Source: Lasiosphaeria ovina
Taxonomy: Eukaryota; Ascomycota; Sordariomycetes; Sordariales; Lasiosphaeriaceae
Length of the DNA: 64,000 nt
Reading direction: 5' to 3'
Assembly (NCBI GenBank): GCA_033439765.1
Contig: JAULSN010000012.1
Location: 434,001 to 498,000 of the forward strand
The notes beneath the pieces were generated by a model that was not told the origin of the DNA, did not search any database, and saw only the letters and a program-made list of their open reading frames with translations. Made by a program: the position numbers and the translations under genes. Shown here one piece after another: positions 45,625 through 57,232 of the stretch (positions are counted from its first letter, which is position 1; every line of letters begins with the position of its first letter).

Positions 45625-47958
45625 GGTTGAGCGAAAAAAGGGGGTGAAATTCGGTGACTAGGAAACTTCGAAAGCCGATCTGCCTCACTATCTCCCAAGC
45701 ACTTTGCGATTAGAAGAGCAAAGACACTTGAGTATTCGAGATGTTGGGTTGCCTATGAGCGTAGATGATGGCGAGGACGCAAACATTACCATGACCGGCT
45801 GCCTTCTATTATATACACAAAGGAGATGAAGCGGCCTGGCCTCGTTGATACGCTCCCATGTTATGATACCGTATCTCCTTGCAAACTAAGTTAGTGAGAC
45901 TCAATGGTGAAGTGTGTCTCGTAATCTACTTTGGGGGACTCAAAAAGGCATTGGTAAGCTGGCCTGGAAAAGAGGCTCTTGAAAAGACATTGTAAACCGT
46001 CCTGAGAATTGGCTCTCGTTGTGATTCTTGTTGGTGTTGAGGCCAATCACACGAACAGAAACTGGACTTTGGAGCAAAAGTGGAGCTTAGCCCAGTGATT
46101 TGTTGCTTATCAAAGCCCGAGATTGGGGTTGGAAGCTGGGGTAAAGTATCCGGAGCGGACCAATTTTCAGCCCGTGCCGCCCAGAATTGTCTCCGTGAAT
46201 ACGCAGTTCTGCGTATGGGAGAACCTCGGCAGGTCATAAGGTCAATATTCCTCAAGACAACAAATAAACACAAACCTGAGATGGGCTGTTAACCTTCTAC
46301 CGGAGGAAAAAAAAGGGATCATTCTTGTTGTGTTTCGCTTCCCAATGCCTTTTCAGATGGACGCATCTCCCAACCAGTTATCCGTACTTAGGTTTACAGA
46401 CTTATCCATCTTTTGCGAGCCCGATATGTTTTCTTCTAGCTCTTATCTTTTCCTTCTTTCTTTGCTGCCACCCAAATTGGAGGTTTCTTTTCCGGCTTTC
46501 CCCCCTCTATTCGTAAAGCACCGAGTGGTAGCTTTATTTTCGGTTCTAACATCGTCGTCTATCGCCACTTGCGGGCGGCGGCCATACGATATCTCCTGTA
46601 GAGACGACAACCTTTAGTAAATAAGGTACTTCGTATCCGTGCATATAGTGCCTTTGATAGCATCTTAGCACGACTTTGGAGATCTTGCTTCTCCGGCCAC
46701 GGCCTCAGCTGCGCCACTGAGGGCTTGGGTCACTCCCTAATCAATACCTGGTTCGGACACAGCGCCGCGTCGCGTGTGGCCAGCCGTATTAGAAATCTGT
46801 CACCAAGTTCATGAGTTGCGATTTTGTAATCTGCTGGGGCTTTGTGTACGTCCGTGGATCGGACCAGCCGTCTCCAAACTCCAAACCCCCCAAACTCCCC
46901 CGAACTTGAAGTTTCCATATATTTCTTCCCAAAACCACGTGTGGAACACGTACGGAATACCCTCACTCAAGATTCAACAGGGCTACCACCTCTTTGCTGC
47001 ACGGTCATGGCGGTACCGCACTACACATTGCTGTTTCAAGATAGCCGACAGGCACGGCACCACTGTCGTGGCAACTCTTGACGGACAAGGAATTACGTCG
47101 TCTGCGACTGCCGATTGAAGAGGTGCTGCGGCTTTGGGGAAGTGGCAACTTATTGTGTTATGCGGTAGGCTGAGGATGGGATGGGGGTTGAAGCAAGACT
47201 CGCCTCCATCTCCGCGAAAATGCCGAGTCCCAGGAGCAGGAGACGATTCCAGAGTGCGCAGCGGCTATGCGGTCGTCAGGTTTGACAGTATTTCATTTTG
47301 GTTCCTTTCTGGAATCTATATTTCCCCTTGCCCTCCTCGGACCTAGCGGTTGAGAGCGGGGGTAAACCACTATGGTATCGCTTGGCGGAAGTCCCTCGGA
47401 TCAGCCGTTGGGAATGCCGAAAAGGGGCCGTTTGGCGGCTGGGGCGAAAATGGATGGAACTCAGGCTGACTGCTTCCAGGTCCGGAGAAACTGGAGATTC
47501 ACGGATGCAATCGTCTGAGGATGCGCGGAATGTCATGTCACTTCCTTCACTTACTGGCTTAGGTTGTGCATTATGTCGCTCACCTCCCACGACGGACGGC
47601 CTTGGCCACCAGGAACCAAAGATTGCGACAGACTGTACGGACATTTCGCCAGACACGAATCGCCGGTCACGTTACCCGGGCAGGCACCAGGCACCAGGGC
47701 AGCCGCACCTTTGACTAACGTTAATGGACTTTTGTTGATCCAGGCGACGCAGCCCACGCTGGGAAGGCTCAGGGACCAACCAGGCCTGTGCAGGATAGCG
47801 GACGCATTGCAGGTACAGTACGGACGGATAAGGAAGGAACCTATGGAACCTAGATGGACTGCGCCGAAGGTGCAGGTACTGTACCTTACCGACCGCGAAC
47901 CCGAAACTTACTTTACCACTGGGAACCTACCAACCTTAAGTTACCTCCACTTACCGTA

Positions 47959-47978
47959 GGTAAGGTAAGGTAAGGTAA
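47959..47978. repeat. (GGTAA)4 microsatellite
   Basis: Four exact GGTAA units, preceded by CTTACC at 47950-47955 that can pair with them. This is the longest example of the GGTA-rich motif that recurs in gene-free parts of the window. Confidence 0.9.
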
Positions 47979-48543
47979 GGAAGGTATGGAGGTATCCGTA
48001 AGTGTAGGTAGAAATGGACCCCGACAGGAGGAGATCCAGTGCCACGGACGGCCCAGATTGCATTGGGTTCGCTAGCCATCTGGCATGTTGGCAGGTGTCA
48101 GATCTGTCTGGGTAATGTGAACTTGTCCATTCCCCAAATCCCGGAATGTTGCGCCCGGCCTTCGACCCTCTGGTGGGCCCCAGAAGGGTAAAATGTCGGC
48201 CGCCAGCTCCCAGCCCCCGCATTCTCCCCGAGATGCCGATCTTGACGAAATAGTGCCAATTCCCCAGTTGAGAGAGCGGGCTGGTGTTGCGCCGGACAGA
48301 CTACAGAGGGGCAGGCCACCTACCTAACTCCGACGAAGCACGCTCTATCGGCCGCGGCACCGCAGCAAGGTTGGCCCAGTTGATACGGGGCTCGGGTCTG
48401 ATGCTCACCTATTTCGTATGTTAGCGAGCTTATTGCCTTTAGGTAGTTTACTGATCAAATCGCCATTCACGGGCCGATTCACGGGTCGCATCTTGCCGTC
48501 GCGCCTCATGACCAGGGCAACCTGGAGCTTGAGTCCCATCCAT

Positions 48544-48579
48544 CGCCCACGCCCACGCCCACGCCCACGCCTACGCCCA
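48544..48579. repeat. hexanucleotide repeat (CGCCCA)6
   Basis: Six tandem hexamers, five CGCCCA and one CGCCTA (48568-48573). It lies in the long gene-free region about 570 bases upstream of the second Zn2Cys6 gene. Confidence 0.9.
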
Positions 48580-49153
48580 CTCAACACGCCTACGGCGCGC
48601 CAGAAGGGTGTTTTGTTGGTGGGCGTGCATGCGTGCGTGTGTGCGTGCGTTGCGTGGAATCATTCCAAGTTATTCCAGATTATAACTTACTAAATAACCA
48701 AACCAGCTTACCATACGTACCGTAAGGTGACCACAACCTGAAAGACAGGGCAACCTGCTGCTAGCTCTCCCGCCCACATTACACCCGTACCGTACCTAGA
48801 TACCTACCGGCACTCCGGAGCTTTCAGGTTGCCTTCCGCTTTGTTGGGTTGGTAACCCCTGGGACTGGGTGGCGGCATCGTGGGGTACTAATTGGGAACC
48901 GCTACCAGGTCTCTCCGTTTTTTTACCCCGAGGTGCAGCGAGTGCAGCTTCTTTTTTGGATGAGGGCTCTTGTTCCCGCACCCATCCGCCCAAGTTTCCC
49001 TTAGGTTCCCCGGCTCCCCCACCAACAACCGAAAGACACCAGAGACAGGCAGCCCAGCGCCGCTCAAAACCGGCGCCGATCCTAGTACCCGCGGGACCTT
49101 AATACGCGGACTGACAGAAGACGCAACAAAACGCGCCGCACGAGGCAGAGCCA

Positions 49154-52029
49154 ATGGACCGGGCCGGCGCCGGTTCCGGTGCCGCGCCCGCGCCCGCGCC
49201 CGCGCCCGTGGATATAGACCCGGACTCGGCAGATATGGACGTGGACATGGACACGCCCACGTCGTCGGCAAACTCGGCGGGCGCCACAACTTCGGGCCTA
49301 ATCAAGCTCGCCGAGCCCAGGCGCCGGAACCGCCCAGCTCTCTCGTGCATCCAATGTCGCACTCGCAAAATCCGCTGCGACCGTAACGAGCCCTGCGCTA
49401 GCTGCATCAAGTCCAAGATCGTCAACTGCACTTACGAGGAAGCCCGCCGTCCCAAGCCTCGTCTCTGGAGGCTGTCCCCTGCCCCTGGCTCTGCGCCTCC
49501 TGACATGTCTCCCGGCCCGCCGCCTGCCACCGAGGACCCCTATCTTCGCCTCAACCTGACCTCCGGCTTCACCTTTAGAGAGGTGCACCCATCCTCCAGC
49601 GGTGCTGGCCTCCAGTACGCCAGTTCTGCTGCCTCGCTGGCCAGTGTCAGCACCGGTGCTAGTGTTAGCACCCCCGCGAGGACCTCGGACCCTGCATCCC
49701 TCCCCGGCCCTGTCGCCGCCCAGTTTGACTCGCCGGCCCGGGCCACACCTGCCCTTGCCGACCGCGTACGCCAACTGGAACAGCAGTTGGCTGATGCCCT
49801 AGACCGTCACCGCTCCGGCCCCAGTTCCGCTCCTCGGCCATCCCGCTTATCCCAACCGCCCCTCATCTCCAGCCAAGGGGTTCTGTCCAAAGCCAGGTAT
49901 TTTGGCTCGAGTCACTGGATAAACGGGACCAAACTTGTAGGTCAAATTCTTCTCCCCTTTCCTCTTGTCCTCTCTCCCCCCCTTCACTTCCATTTCCTTT
50001 CCTTCCATTTTCTTTCCTTCCACCCCCTTTTCTCTCGTAACCCTCTTTGGTGCTGTTCAGCCGTAATGCAACGGGCTGCTGTCTTTCTTCAGTTGAAAGA
50101 CGGAGGATTCCTGACTGCCATGTGCCATAATCGTCTGTGGTTAGCTGAAGCTGATTCCTCAGATATAGTTCCCGTTGGTCATGGGTGTTGCCGAGAAAAT
50201 GCAATCGGACAAGACGTCCGAAGTCTACTCCCTCCTTCAAAACTGTAAGAGTATCGCGCGGTCTATCAAGACGCAACGGGTTCCCGTTCACATCTCCTTT
50301 GACGTTGGCAAAGCTATGCCGATTTCTGAAGAGACGTCTCGGCGGCTGGTCGAGGCGTACTTTAGGACAATGGAAGGCGTTTATCGGATTGTCCATGTCC
50401 CAAGTTTCTGGAAGGAGTACCAAAAGTACTGGGACAACCCTGAAGCTGCAAGTAAGGCTTTTATCGTTCAACTTCAACTCGCCATGGCAATTGGGACCTG
50501 TTTTCAGGACGATGTTGCTGCTCTTCGCCACTACGCCACCCAGTGGATATACGAGGCGCAGATATGGCTCGTCTCGCCATCCGAGAAGTCGCGCATGACC
50601 TTTGCTGGCTTGCAGACAATGTGTCTGTTGCATCTCGCCAAGGAGACGTGCGGAGTTGGAAGTGACCTCGTCTGGATCTCAGCCGGGTCTTTACTGCGGA
50701 CGGCCATGCATATGGGCCTGCACCGCGATCCCGACGTCTTATCCAACCTGTCTACGCTTCACGCCGAGCTAAGACGACGACTCTGGGCCACGATTTTGGA
50801 GATCGTCTTACAATCCAGCTTAGACTCTGGTGGCCCGCCTCTAATATCTCTCTCCGACTTCGACACGCACCAGCCGGCAAATTACGACGACGACCAACTC
50901 GCCGAGAATGGCAACTTGTCAACGACACCCCGGCCGCTCAGCACATTTACTCAGACAACTGTTCAGATTGCTCTGCTCCGGTCTTTCCCGATACGCTTAG
51001 CCATTGCCCAGTACGCTAACCACTTCAACTCCCCTGTTACATACGAGGAGACGTTGAAGTGGAATACCGAGCTCACGACTGCGTGCCGAGCACTGTCGGC
51101 CGCCCTTCAGCCAGCGTATGATCCCGCTGGAGTTCTTCCAAATCGTCTCTCCCTCTTCCAACTGCGTATAGCAGAGCAAATGGTCCATCGGTTTTTCTTG
51201 ACTCTGAATCACCCATGGCTATGCTTGGCGCAGAGCAACCCGGCTTACTATTTTGCTCGGAAAATGTGCGTTGAGACCTCGCTGAAATTTTACCGAGCCT
51301 TTGCAACCGGGTCACCCGCGGGTGATTCTGGTACGGCCAGCCAAACAGACGATTTCACACGACTGACGACGTGCGGCAACGGGGCGTTCCGATCGGTTCC
51401 CATCTTAGCGGTTCTTACGATTTGCCTCGAGTTGTTGTGGCAAGCTCAGGAAGACCGGTCCTTCCGGCAAAGCTTGAGTATGGAAAGCCGGCTTGATCGG
51501 CTGGGGCCGGCCAACGAGGCCGATGTGGGCGCGTCCGGCGGCATTGGCAGCGGCGCGGCGCCGCGTCAAGATCTGTTCGAGGCTGTCAAGTATTCCATTG
51601 GCTGGACTGAGCGCCGCATAAAAAGTGGCGAAACAAGCGTTAAGGGGTATATCATGTGCTCCGCGCTTTTAACTCAGGCCCAGGCCGTCCAGCGGGGCGC
51701 ATCAGATGTAGAGGTGGAGAAAATAGTTCTGAGCTGTGTGGCTGATGACCTGAGGTATTGCTACAATCTTCTTAAGGAGACCACGGGAATCTCTACGCCG
51801 GCCGCGAGCATGGGCGAGGGGCTCAACACTGGGCTTGATGACTTGAGCTTGGAACCGTGGGCCGAGTGGGACTCGGAGGCTCCTGTAAGTCAAGAAAGAC
51901 ATGAAGCGCTGCTTTTCTCGCGTTCAAGCCCCCCCCGCCCCTAGTTTATTTTTGACTGACCCTTTCCAGATGGAGTGCCATGGTTTCAAATCCATCTTTA
52001 ATTTCGACGATGTGGACTTCTTTGGCTGA
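49154..52029 (+). CDS. Zn(II)2Cys6 fungal-specific transcription factor (second)
   Basis: Predicted nuclear regulator of about 852 residues. Three exons: 49154-49936, 50169-51884 and 51970-52029; introns are 232 bp (GTAGGT...ATATAG, pyrimidine-rich) and 85 bp (GTAAGT...TCCAG), and frame is kept. The zinc cluster lies at Cys65, 68, 75, 81, 84 and 92 (CIQCRTRKIRC then CASCIKSKIVNC), after an Ala/Pro and Asp-rich N-terminus. A short coiled coil follows (LADRVRQLEQQLADALDRH), typical of dimerising members. The middle domain includes YFRTMEGVYRIVHVPSFWKE, the WISAGSLLRTAMHMGLHRDP motif and ELRRRLWATILEI, which are hallmarks of the fungal-specific transcription factor domain. The tiny last exon gives MECHGFKSIFNFDDVDFFG, ending in an acidic-aromatic tail that could act in activation. 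Two secreted-protein genes lie directly downstream on the same strand, but regulation of them is only inference. Confidence 0.92.
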
Positions 52030-52532
52030 GCCCGAGGCGTTCTTAATCCGTCCCCTGATGAGGTCATCTAGGCTGCTCAAGAGTTACCGGCGTACCGAAT
52101 GTTAAAGCGCTTGACAAGCCAGCTGGGGGATGTCTGCCTTCCGGAGCGTTTTTTCAGCGGGTTGGTGTGTCACCTGCCCTTGAACCTCGGCTTTGGTAAG
52201 CTTCCGATTTTCAGCCTCCTGATATCCTCCGCTAACAAGTGACAAGAAATGAAGGACGCGTCATTCTTCAAACTCAACTTGGCTTAGAATGCGATTTATT
52301 GTGTATTTCGACAGGCATCTGTCGTTTAAGTTTGTCGCCTACGTCCTGTGGCCATAACCGCCGGCAACGTTCCAAAGCATGCAAAGCTTTGCATTGATGC
52401 TGCTACAAGGGTATAACACCAGGTTTCCTCTTTCATTGTCCTCACACGGTTGCTGCTTTTTGTCTGGAATGCAAAAAAACACTTCTTGGGAGTCCTTTTA
52501 CCTGCCTAGGGCCTAGCGGCCGATTCTCTCTC
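52030..52532. other. short intergenic region before the first secreted protein
   Basis: About 500 bases between the regulator stop and the next start. It probably contains the regulator 3' UTR and the promoter of the secreted protein; GTATAACACC lies about 120 bases upstream of the start and might serve as a TATA-like element. No gene is visible. Confidence 0.45.
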
Positions 52533-53687
52533 ATGAATTTCGCAAAGGGCTTGGGCCTTGCGGCCCTGGCAGCCATCGCCTCGGCCTCGGCCTCGGCCAC
52601 GGTCAGTGGCGAATCTTTGACACATCCGATCACATCCGCGCCAGTCCTTGTCCATGCCACGTTTGGGACATCGAGTCCAATTAGGACCGTTGTAACCGTG
52701 AATTCGAATCGCATTGACGTGCTGGCGGGTAGCGAGCAGGATGTTCCCAAAGTTATTGAGAAACTCCGACAGCTGTGCGCCGGGCCTCATGCGTCCATGT
52801 ATCCCGAGATATGCGAGCATCTCGATGCGGTCGGCTCAGGCGTGGACCCCATCATTTGGTGGCCACCAGACCACGAAACGCACGAAGCCCCGATCACAAG
52901 TCGCAATCCAGAGGATTTGGTCCGTTCAGAAGCATCGCCCTTGAAGACACCCGGTTTAGTAGCCACCAGGTCGTCTAGTTCAGCTGAAGATGATACCATT
53001 CGTCACGTCTCCGCTACAATACAGCATATTCCAACTGCGACTTTTGAGTCCAGTTTGGCGACACGCCAAGGTGGCTCTGACTCCAAGTCTCAGTTTACAG
53101 AGACTGCAAGCAGGGAGCTGGAGAGGTTTCCCAAGGCCGCTAACCAAATCCCAACTACACTCGAAACCAAGGTCAAGGAACTGAAAGCGGGAATTACCGA
53201 CTTGGCGCAAAGCTCGCAGAAAGAAGATGAGACGCCTTTGGACTGCCCATGGAAAAAAGTCGGCGGCCAAAATGGAGACGAACCCGAGCAAGGTTGCACC
53301 GTCATTACGATATATCACTATGCACCAGCTCATACCATTCTTGGACCTGCCGTCGGTTTATCCCTTGGTTCGACATCTAGTCCGACTCAAAGCCCAGTGC
53401 CAAGCATTATTCTGCCTGCCGGGCCGGATTTGAATCAACATCCTTCACCTACCCAACACAGCGGCTGCACCGAGAAAATAAGGACGCTCGTGAGGATGAG
53501 CAACTTCTACACATCTACCGTGTTTCCGGGAACTGTAACCGCAACCATGCTGGTTTAGTGCACCTGCCCAAACTTGAAGATTGAACGCATCGGCGCACCC
53601 GGCATAGTCATCAGGCCTCGGGTGACCATCACCGAATCTGAGCCGAAAACCACGACAGAACTGCAGTGCAGTCCCACGCAGTTTTGA
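52533..53687 (+). CDS. secreted Cys-pair protein A, unknown family, with in-frame TAG
   Basis: I do not recognise the family. An intronless frame starts with a signal peptide (MNFAKGLGLAALAAIASASA, likely cleaved near residue 22). The mature part is Ser/Thr/Pro-rich and probably disordered, with few cysteines: CAGPHASMYPEIC near residue 90, and C-terminal modules containing CTVITIYHYAPAHTILGP and CTEKIRTLVRMSNFYTSTV. The first stop is TAG at 53556-53558, giving 341 residues. The same frame then continues for 42 sense codons (CTCPNLKIERIGAPGIVIRP and on, ending SPTQF) to TGA at 53685-53687. That continuation carries a Cys-x2-Cys module matching the C-terminus of the next secreted protein (CGGCPLVIS). 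The TAG is therefore probably a premature stop, such as CAG to TAG, or a readthrough site. The function is unknown. Possible roles are cell wall, adhesion or host interface, which the sequence does not settle. Confidence 0.7.
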
Positions 53688-56173
53688 TCTGGATACAAAA
53701 AAGCGTGGGCGCACTTGTGGAATACTAGGTGCTTAGCGTCCGCCGAGTTGGACTACAGCTTGGGGCTTGTTATGACACTTGTTCTAGCGGCTATCGATAT
53801 ACCAAGGGTGCTGAGTGGTTATTATCGCCGTTAGTAATCGAGGTTATGTGTACGTATTTTGAGATACCACTTAGCAATGGGTGGCCCGCAATTATTTTTC
53901 TTTCTGGTTTTGTGACCATGATCCAGCTTCTTGATTGTGATGATGTTCAAATCCTTCTGCCCTTCTTGCGTTGGATACTGTACGTAGTCAGGGGGCAGGT
54001 CGGACCTGCAGCGTTGTTTACCAGGTAGGTAGGTGCTCTGCATTGAAGGTAGGCTCCGAATAAAAGCCAGAGTCGCATCATTGGGTAGTGTCTGATCCTG
54101 GCTTCCATCCCAGCCCAGGTTGAGTCGCGATTTGGTAAATTCGGGCTCTCCAGTGTTATTTTGGGCGAAAGCGTTCCGTCCGTCCTGGAAGCAGAGGTCC
54201 GCTGACCAGAGCGGAAGGTGCCTTCCCACTGACCTGACAGGAGCATTCTCGGTCGTTTGGTGCTGTAGGCTAGGGCCTAACCTCGAGGCTAGCCAGGCCG
54301 GACGGGTGCCATGGCTTGGCCTTTGACTGTGGAGTTGTTCGGGAGGCTCGCCAAACGAAAATCCCGGGTGCACATCGCCTAGAAATATATACCACTGGGC
54401 ACGGGCATGGGATGTGTGGTTAAGAAATCTTGGGAAGGCAGATTGGGTTCCGAGATGAAACGAGGGTACGGATTTCGTGCTTACATACATACAGTACCTA
54501 ACCCTGCTTTTATTCTCAAGGCAGAGCGATCCATGGCATGCCGCGATGAATCCATAGAGTATGCCCGTATGTACGGATACAGTCCGTCCTGCTCGATCCA
54601 CCACTGTTGTTCCGCCGTCGCCTTTCCAGGCTTGATGGGGCGAGCTTGGTATCTTCAGGGGTTACCATTACTCCATCCGGTAGCAGACACTCCTGGGCTT
54701 GAATGGGACGGGACATCTATTCACGGGCGGCCCGCCCCTGTAATTCGACCATCTTACCCGTTGCACTGGAGCTTTGGCCACCCGAGCCTGCTATTTTTAG
54801 GTGCCACAGGCCCCGCACTTTGCGGGCGGTCTTGGCAGAACCTTTCCCCCAAGACTTCCATGCACCACTCTCCATCTATCGGAGGCTTCTCCCATCGCCC
54901 CAGCTTCCTTTTCTTCAAAACACTTCATCCATTCTCCCACTCAAATTGGTGAATACTACGCACCCTGGAAGCGTGGCCGGCTGATGTCTGCTATCGCCGT
55001 TCGGCCTTGCCTCGCTCGAGAATCGAGATGCTGATGACCTTCATCGTCATGAAGCTCTTTCGCGTCTCTTCGCTCTCGGAGCAATCCGCGATTGAGGTGC
55101 CTCCAAGACAAATGACGCGCATTCTTCAATCGCAAACACATGTGCCAAAGGAACATGTCCGCACCGTCGCTTCTCCCAGTCTCCTGTCTACTTGGGCCAT
55201 ATCAAGGTTATCTGAAGGCGTGGGTAGGTGTACGTAGGTAGTTAATATCTCCTTATTAACTGAGACAGAATTGGGCCATTTCGATATTGGTGTTTCGCGC
55301 CACCAATTTATCCGTCCAATCGCCAGGGCAAGCTGCCCTCTCCCTCTCGCTTGTTCAGTCAAAGCTTTCCCATTATCGCGGCCTCGCTTCGATATTACTG
55401 CTTGCCCAGCGCTGCTTCTATTCACGTGTTGAATGTGAGCCATGGATCCTGGCGGGAACCCGTCATCGGCAGGTTCCAGAGGCAGTCCCTCCCTCCACTC
55501 CAGCCGCCTGCGTTCCCAGACACTAGGAACGGCTTAGCCGGCCATTGTTTCTTGCGGCGAAAATGCCCCTAGTCGAAGCCAGAATACTGATAGTAGTGCA
55601 ATATATGGCTGGCCTCGGTCCCGAATCTTTACCCTAGTTGCGGTTCCAAAACCGACTGCGTCGCTGCATCCTCCCAAGGCCAGCCTCTAAACAAACTTTC
55701 CAACGAAAAGAAGAGGAAAGCGTATCAACAGGCGTCGAGAGGCTTTGTCTCATTCAACCCGTAGGGCGACCCCGGTGCTTTCGCCGTTCTCGCTCCTCGG
55801 CCCACCATCCGGGTTCCCAGCATGCCCCTGGCCGCACCAAGCACGCCACGGTGTACCGCATCAGTGCAGCGCCAGAGCATTCCACGCCACTGAGAGATGC
55901 GCCCCATAGGCGACTGTAACACCCCGAGGGACGCTTGTGTTGCAATGGTCAAACCGCCACACTGACACTACGTCTGTCGTTTCTTTCCTAGTCTGCTGAC
56001 TCGGGAACCTCTGTCCGAGTCTCATTCGGCGAAGTGCGCCGCCCTTTTATAAAGACCCGGGCTGCACCGAAGACAACGTCCATGGGCTGGACACGAGACG
56101 GCTCACCTGCATATTCGATAACGGGCAGAGTCGGCATCCTCTGCTACGCAGAATCTGCAGCTGTCGGCCAACT
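53688..56173. other. 2.5-kb gene-free region between the two secreted proteins
   Basis: I support no gene here. A 257-codon minus-strand frame (53831-54604) and a 181-codon plus-strand frame (54407-54952) overlap each other and have no domain, signal peptide or splice support. GTAGGTAGGTGC occurs near 54024. The right end contains the promoter of the next gene. Confidence 0.45.
56048..56053 (+). promoter_or_regulatory. TATA box of secreted protein B
   Basis: TATAAA in the context CTTTTATAAAGACCC lies 121 bases upstream of the start codon at 56174. The spacing fits a fungal core promoter with a short leader. The call rests on motif and position only. Confidence 0.5.
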
Positions 56174-57232
56174 ATGGAGTTTACAAGGCTTCTTCTTCTA
56201 TTGGCAATCATAGCTCGCGTCTCGTCGACTCCCGTTGCTGCGCGTGGAGTGCAACAAGATGAGGCGCTGCCGTTCCCTTCAGATATTCCGGTTCTCTGGG
56301 TCACAGAGGAAATACCAACGTCCACAGTTTTTAGCTCTGGAGGGGCAGTGAAACCGGCATCAACAAGACTGGCACCATCGCCGCCAAAGCACACCCAGGT
56401 GCTGATGACAGCGAGCGTGACTGAAATCGTGATGCCCACCTCACTTTCCCCACAAATTCTAGCGAGCTCTTTGCCTCCAGAGGCATCTCGCGATCACCAG
56501 TCATCTCAAACATTATTATCCCTTCCCGGCCGCAACAGTGTTATACTACCTGGCCTTACTCTCACGCCGACGCCTAATTACGGTCTCGCATCCCCTCAGG
56601 CCAAAGGATGTACGACGACATTGACAGAAAACATTGCGAGCCCTTGTTCTTGGGACGGGACTCAAACAGTCTACCCTTCTACGACAACACTTTACAAGCG
56701 GGTTGACTGTCACGGATGTGATAATATTTACGTCAAAAAGGACATCTATTTCTGCCCGAACCAAAGGATAAACCACACGGAGCGGGCGGCTGCGCCGAGT
56801 ACGTACTGGAGCACGCTATGCGGCCTGTCGACGACCGCAGATGAGCTAGTTGAGAGAGGCTCGCCTATGTCCGTGACAGCTGGCGGTCCTCAAGTTTCCG
56901 GGATGTCAAACCCCGGCCCTTCTCCTATCATCACAACGCTCCCAACAACTACAACAACACCCGATCTCAATCCGAGGGAGGTGGATCGCCGGAGCCCGCA
57001 GGTTGACCAGGCAGTCGCGGCATGCCCGACAACATACGTGGTGCAGCCGCAGCAGTCGGCAGGGAAGACTCTGACGAGATATTCAAGATACACGACAACT
57101 ACATTGTTCTTGAACTGCGGTGGCTGTCCCCTGGTTATCAGCACAGCACTTGCTGGTTACGGGCCCCCAGGCATTTTCACGAAGACGACCACACTTCCCG
57201 TTGGCATACAGACTGCCTATGCGTGCCTGTGA
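56174..57232 (+). CDS. secreted Cys-pair protein B, unknown family
   Basis: An intronless gene of 352 residues. The signal peptide MEFTRLLLLLAIIARVSSTP is probably cleaved after residue 18 or 19. The rest is Ser/Thr/Pro-rich and likely O-glycosylated, with two related modules. Module 1 (about residues 144-195) reads CTTTLTENIASPCSWDGTQT, YPSTTTLYKRVDCHGCDNIY. Module 2 (about residues 284-352) reads CPTTYVVQPQQSAGKTLTRY, TTTTLFLNCGGCPLVISTAL, then GPPGIFTKTTTLPVGIQTAY and a final Cys-Leu. Each module has a leading Cys, a Thr-rich stretch and a Cys-x2-Cys followed by an aliphatic strand. The C-terminus of protein A, past its TAG, has the same layout. N-glycosylation is possible at NHTE. No known domain is recognised and no GPI or membrane anchor is visible. 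It is likely a paralogue of protein A, in the same orientation. Confidence 0.8.
   Translation: MEFTRLLLLLAIIARVSSTPVAARGVQQDEALPFPSDIPVLWVTEEIPTSTVFSSGGAVKPASTRLAPSPPKHTQVLMTASVTEIVMPTSLSPQILASSLPPEASRDHQSSQTLLSLPGRNSVILPGLTLTPTPNYGLASPQAKGCTTTLTENIASPCSWDGTQTVYPSTTTLYKRVDCHGCDNIYVKKDIYFCPNQRINHTERAAAPSTYWSTLCGLSTTADELVERGSPMSVTAGGPQVSGMSNPGPSPIITTLPTTTTTPDLNPREVDRRSPQVDQAVAACPTTYVVQPQQSAGKTLTRYSRYTTTTLFLNCGGCPLVISTALAGYGPPGIFTKTTTLPVGIQTAYACL

Larger units (their letters stand above)
45625..49153. other. 3.5-kb gene-free region upstream of the second Zn2Cys6 gene
   Basis: No supported gene in 3.5 kb, although many short frames exist. Simple-sequence motifs are concentrated here: (GGTAA)4 at 47959-47978, next to an inverted CTTACC, and six CGCCCA-type units at 48544-48579. 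ACGTACGGAATAC occurs near 46948 and a GCGTGCATGCGTGCGTGTGTGCG tract near 48623. The left end should contain the SDR promoter and the right end the regulator's promoter. Confidence 0.5.

Noticed and set aside
45146..45688. 180-codon minus-strand frame with Arg/His-rich product
   Set aside because: It is an alternative frame of the SDR gene, whose own frame has clear catalytic motifs.
53831..54604. 257-codon open frame on the minus strand
   Set aside because: It overlaps another long frame on the plus strand, lacks a domain, signal peptide or hydrophobic pattern, and its composition looks like translated intergenic DNA.
54407..54952. 181-codon open frame on the plus strand
   Set aside because: No recognisable motif; overlaps the opposite-strand frame; no intron or promoter signals support it.
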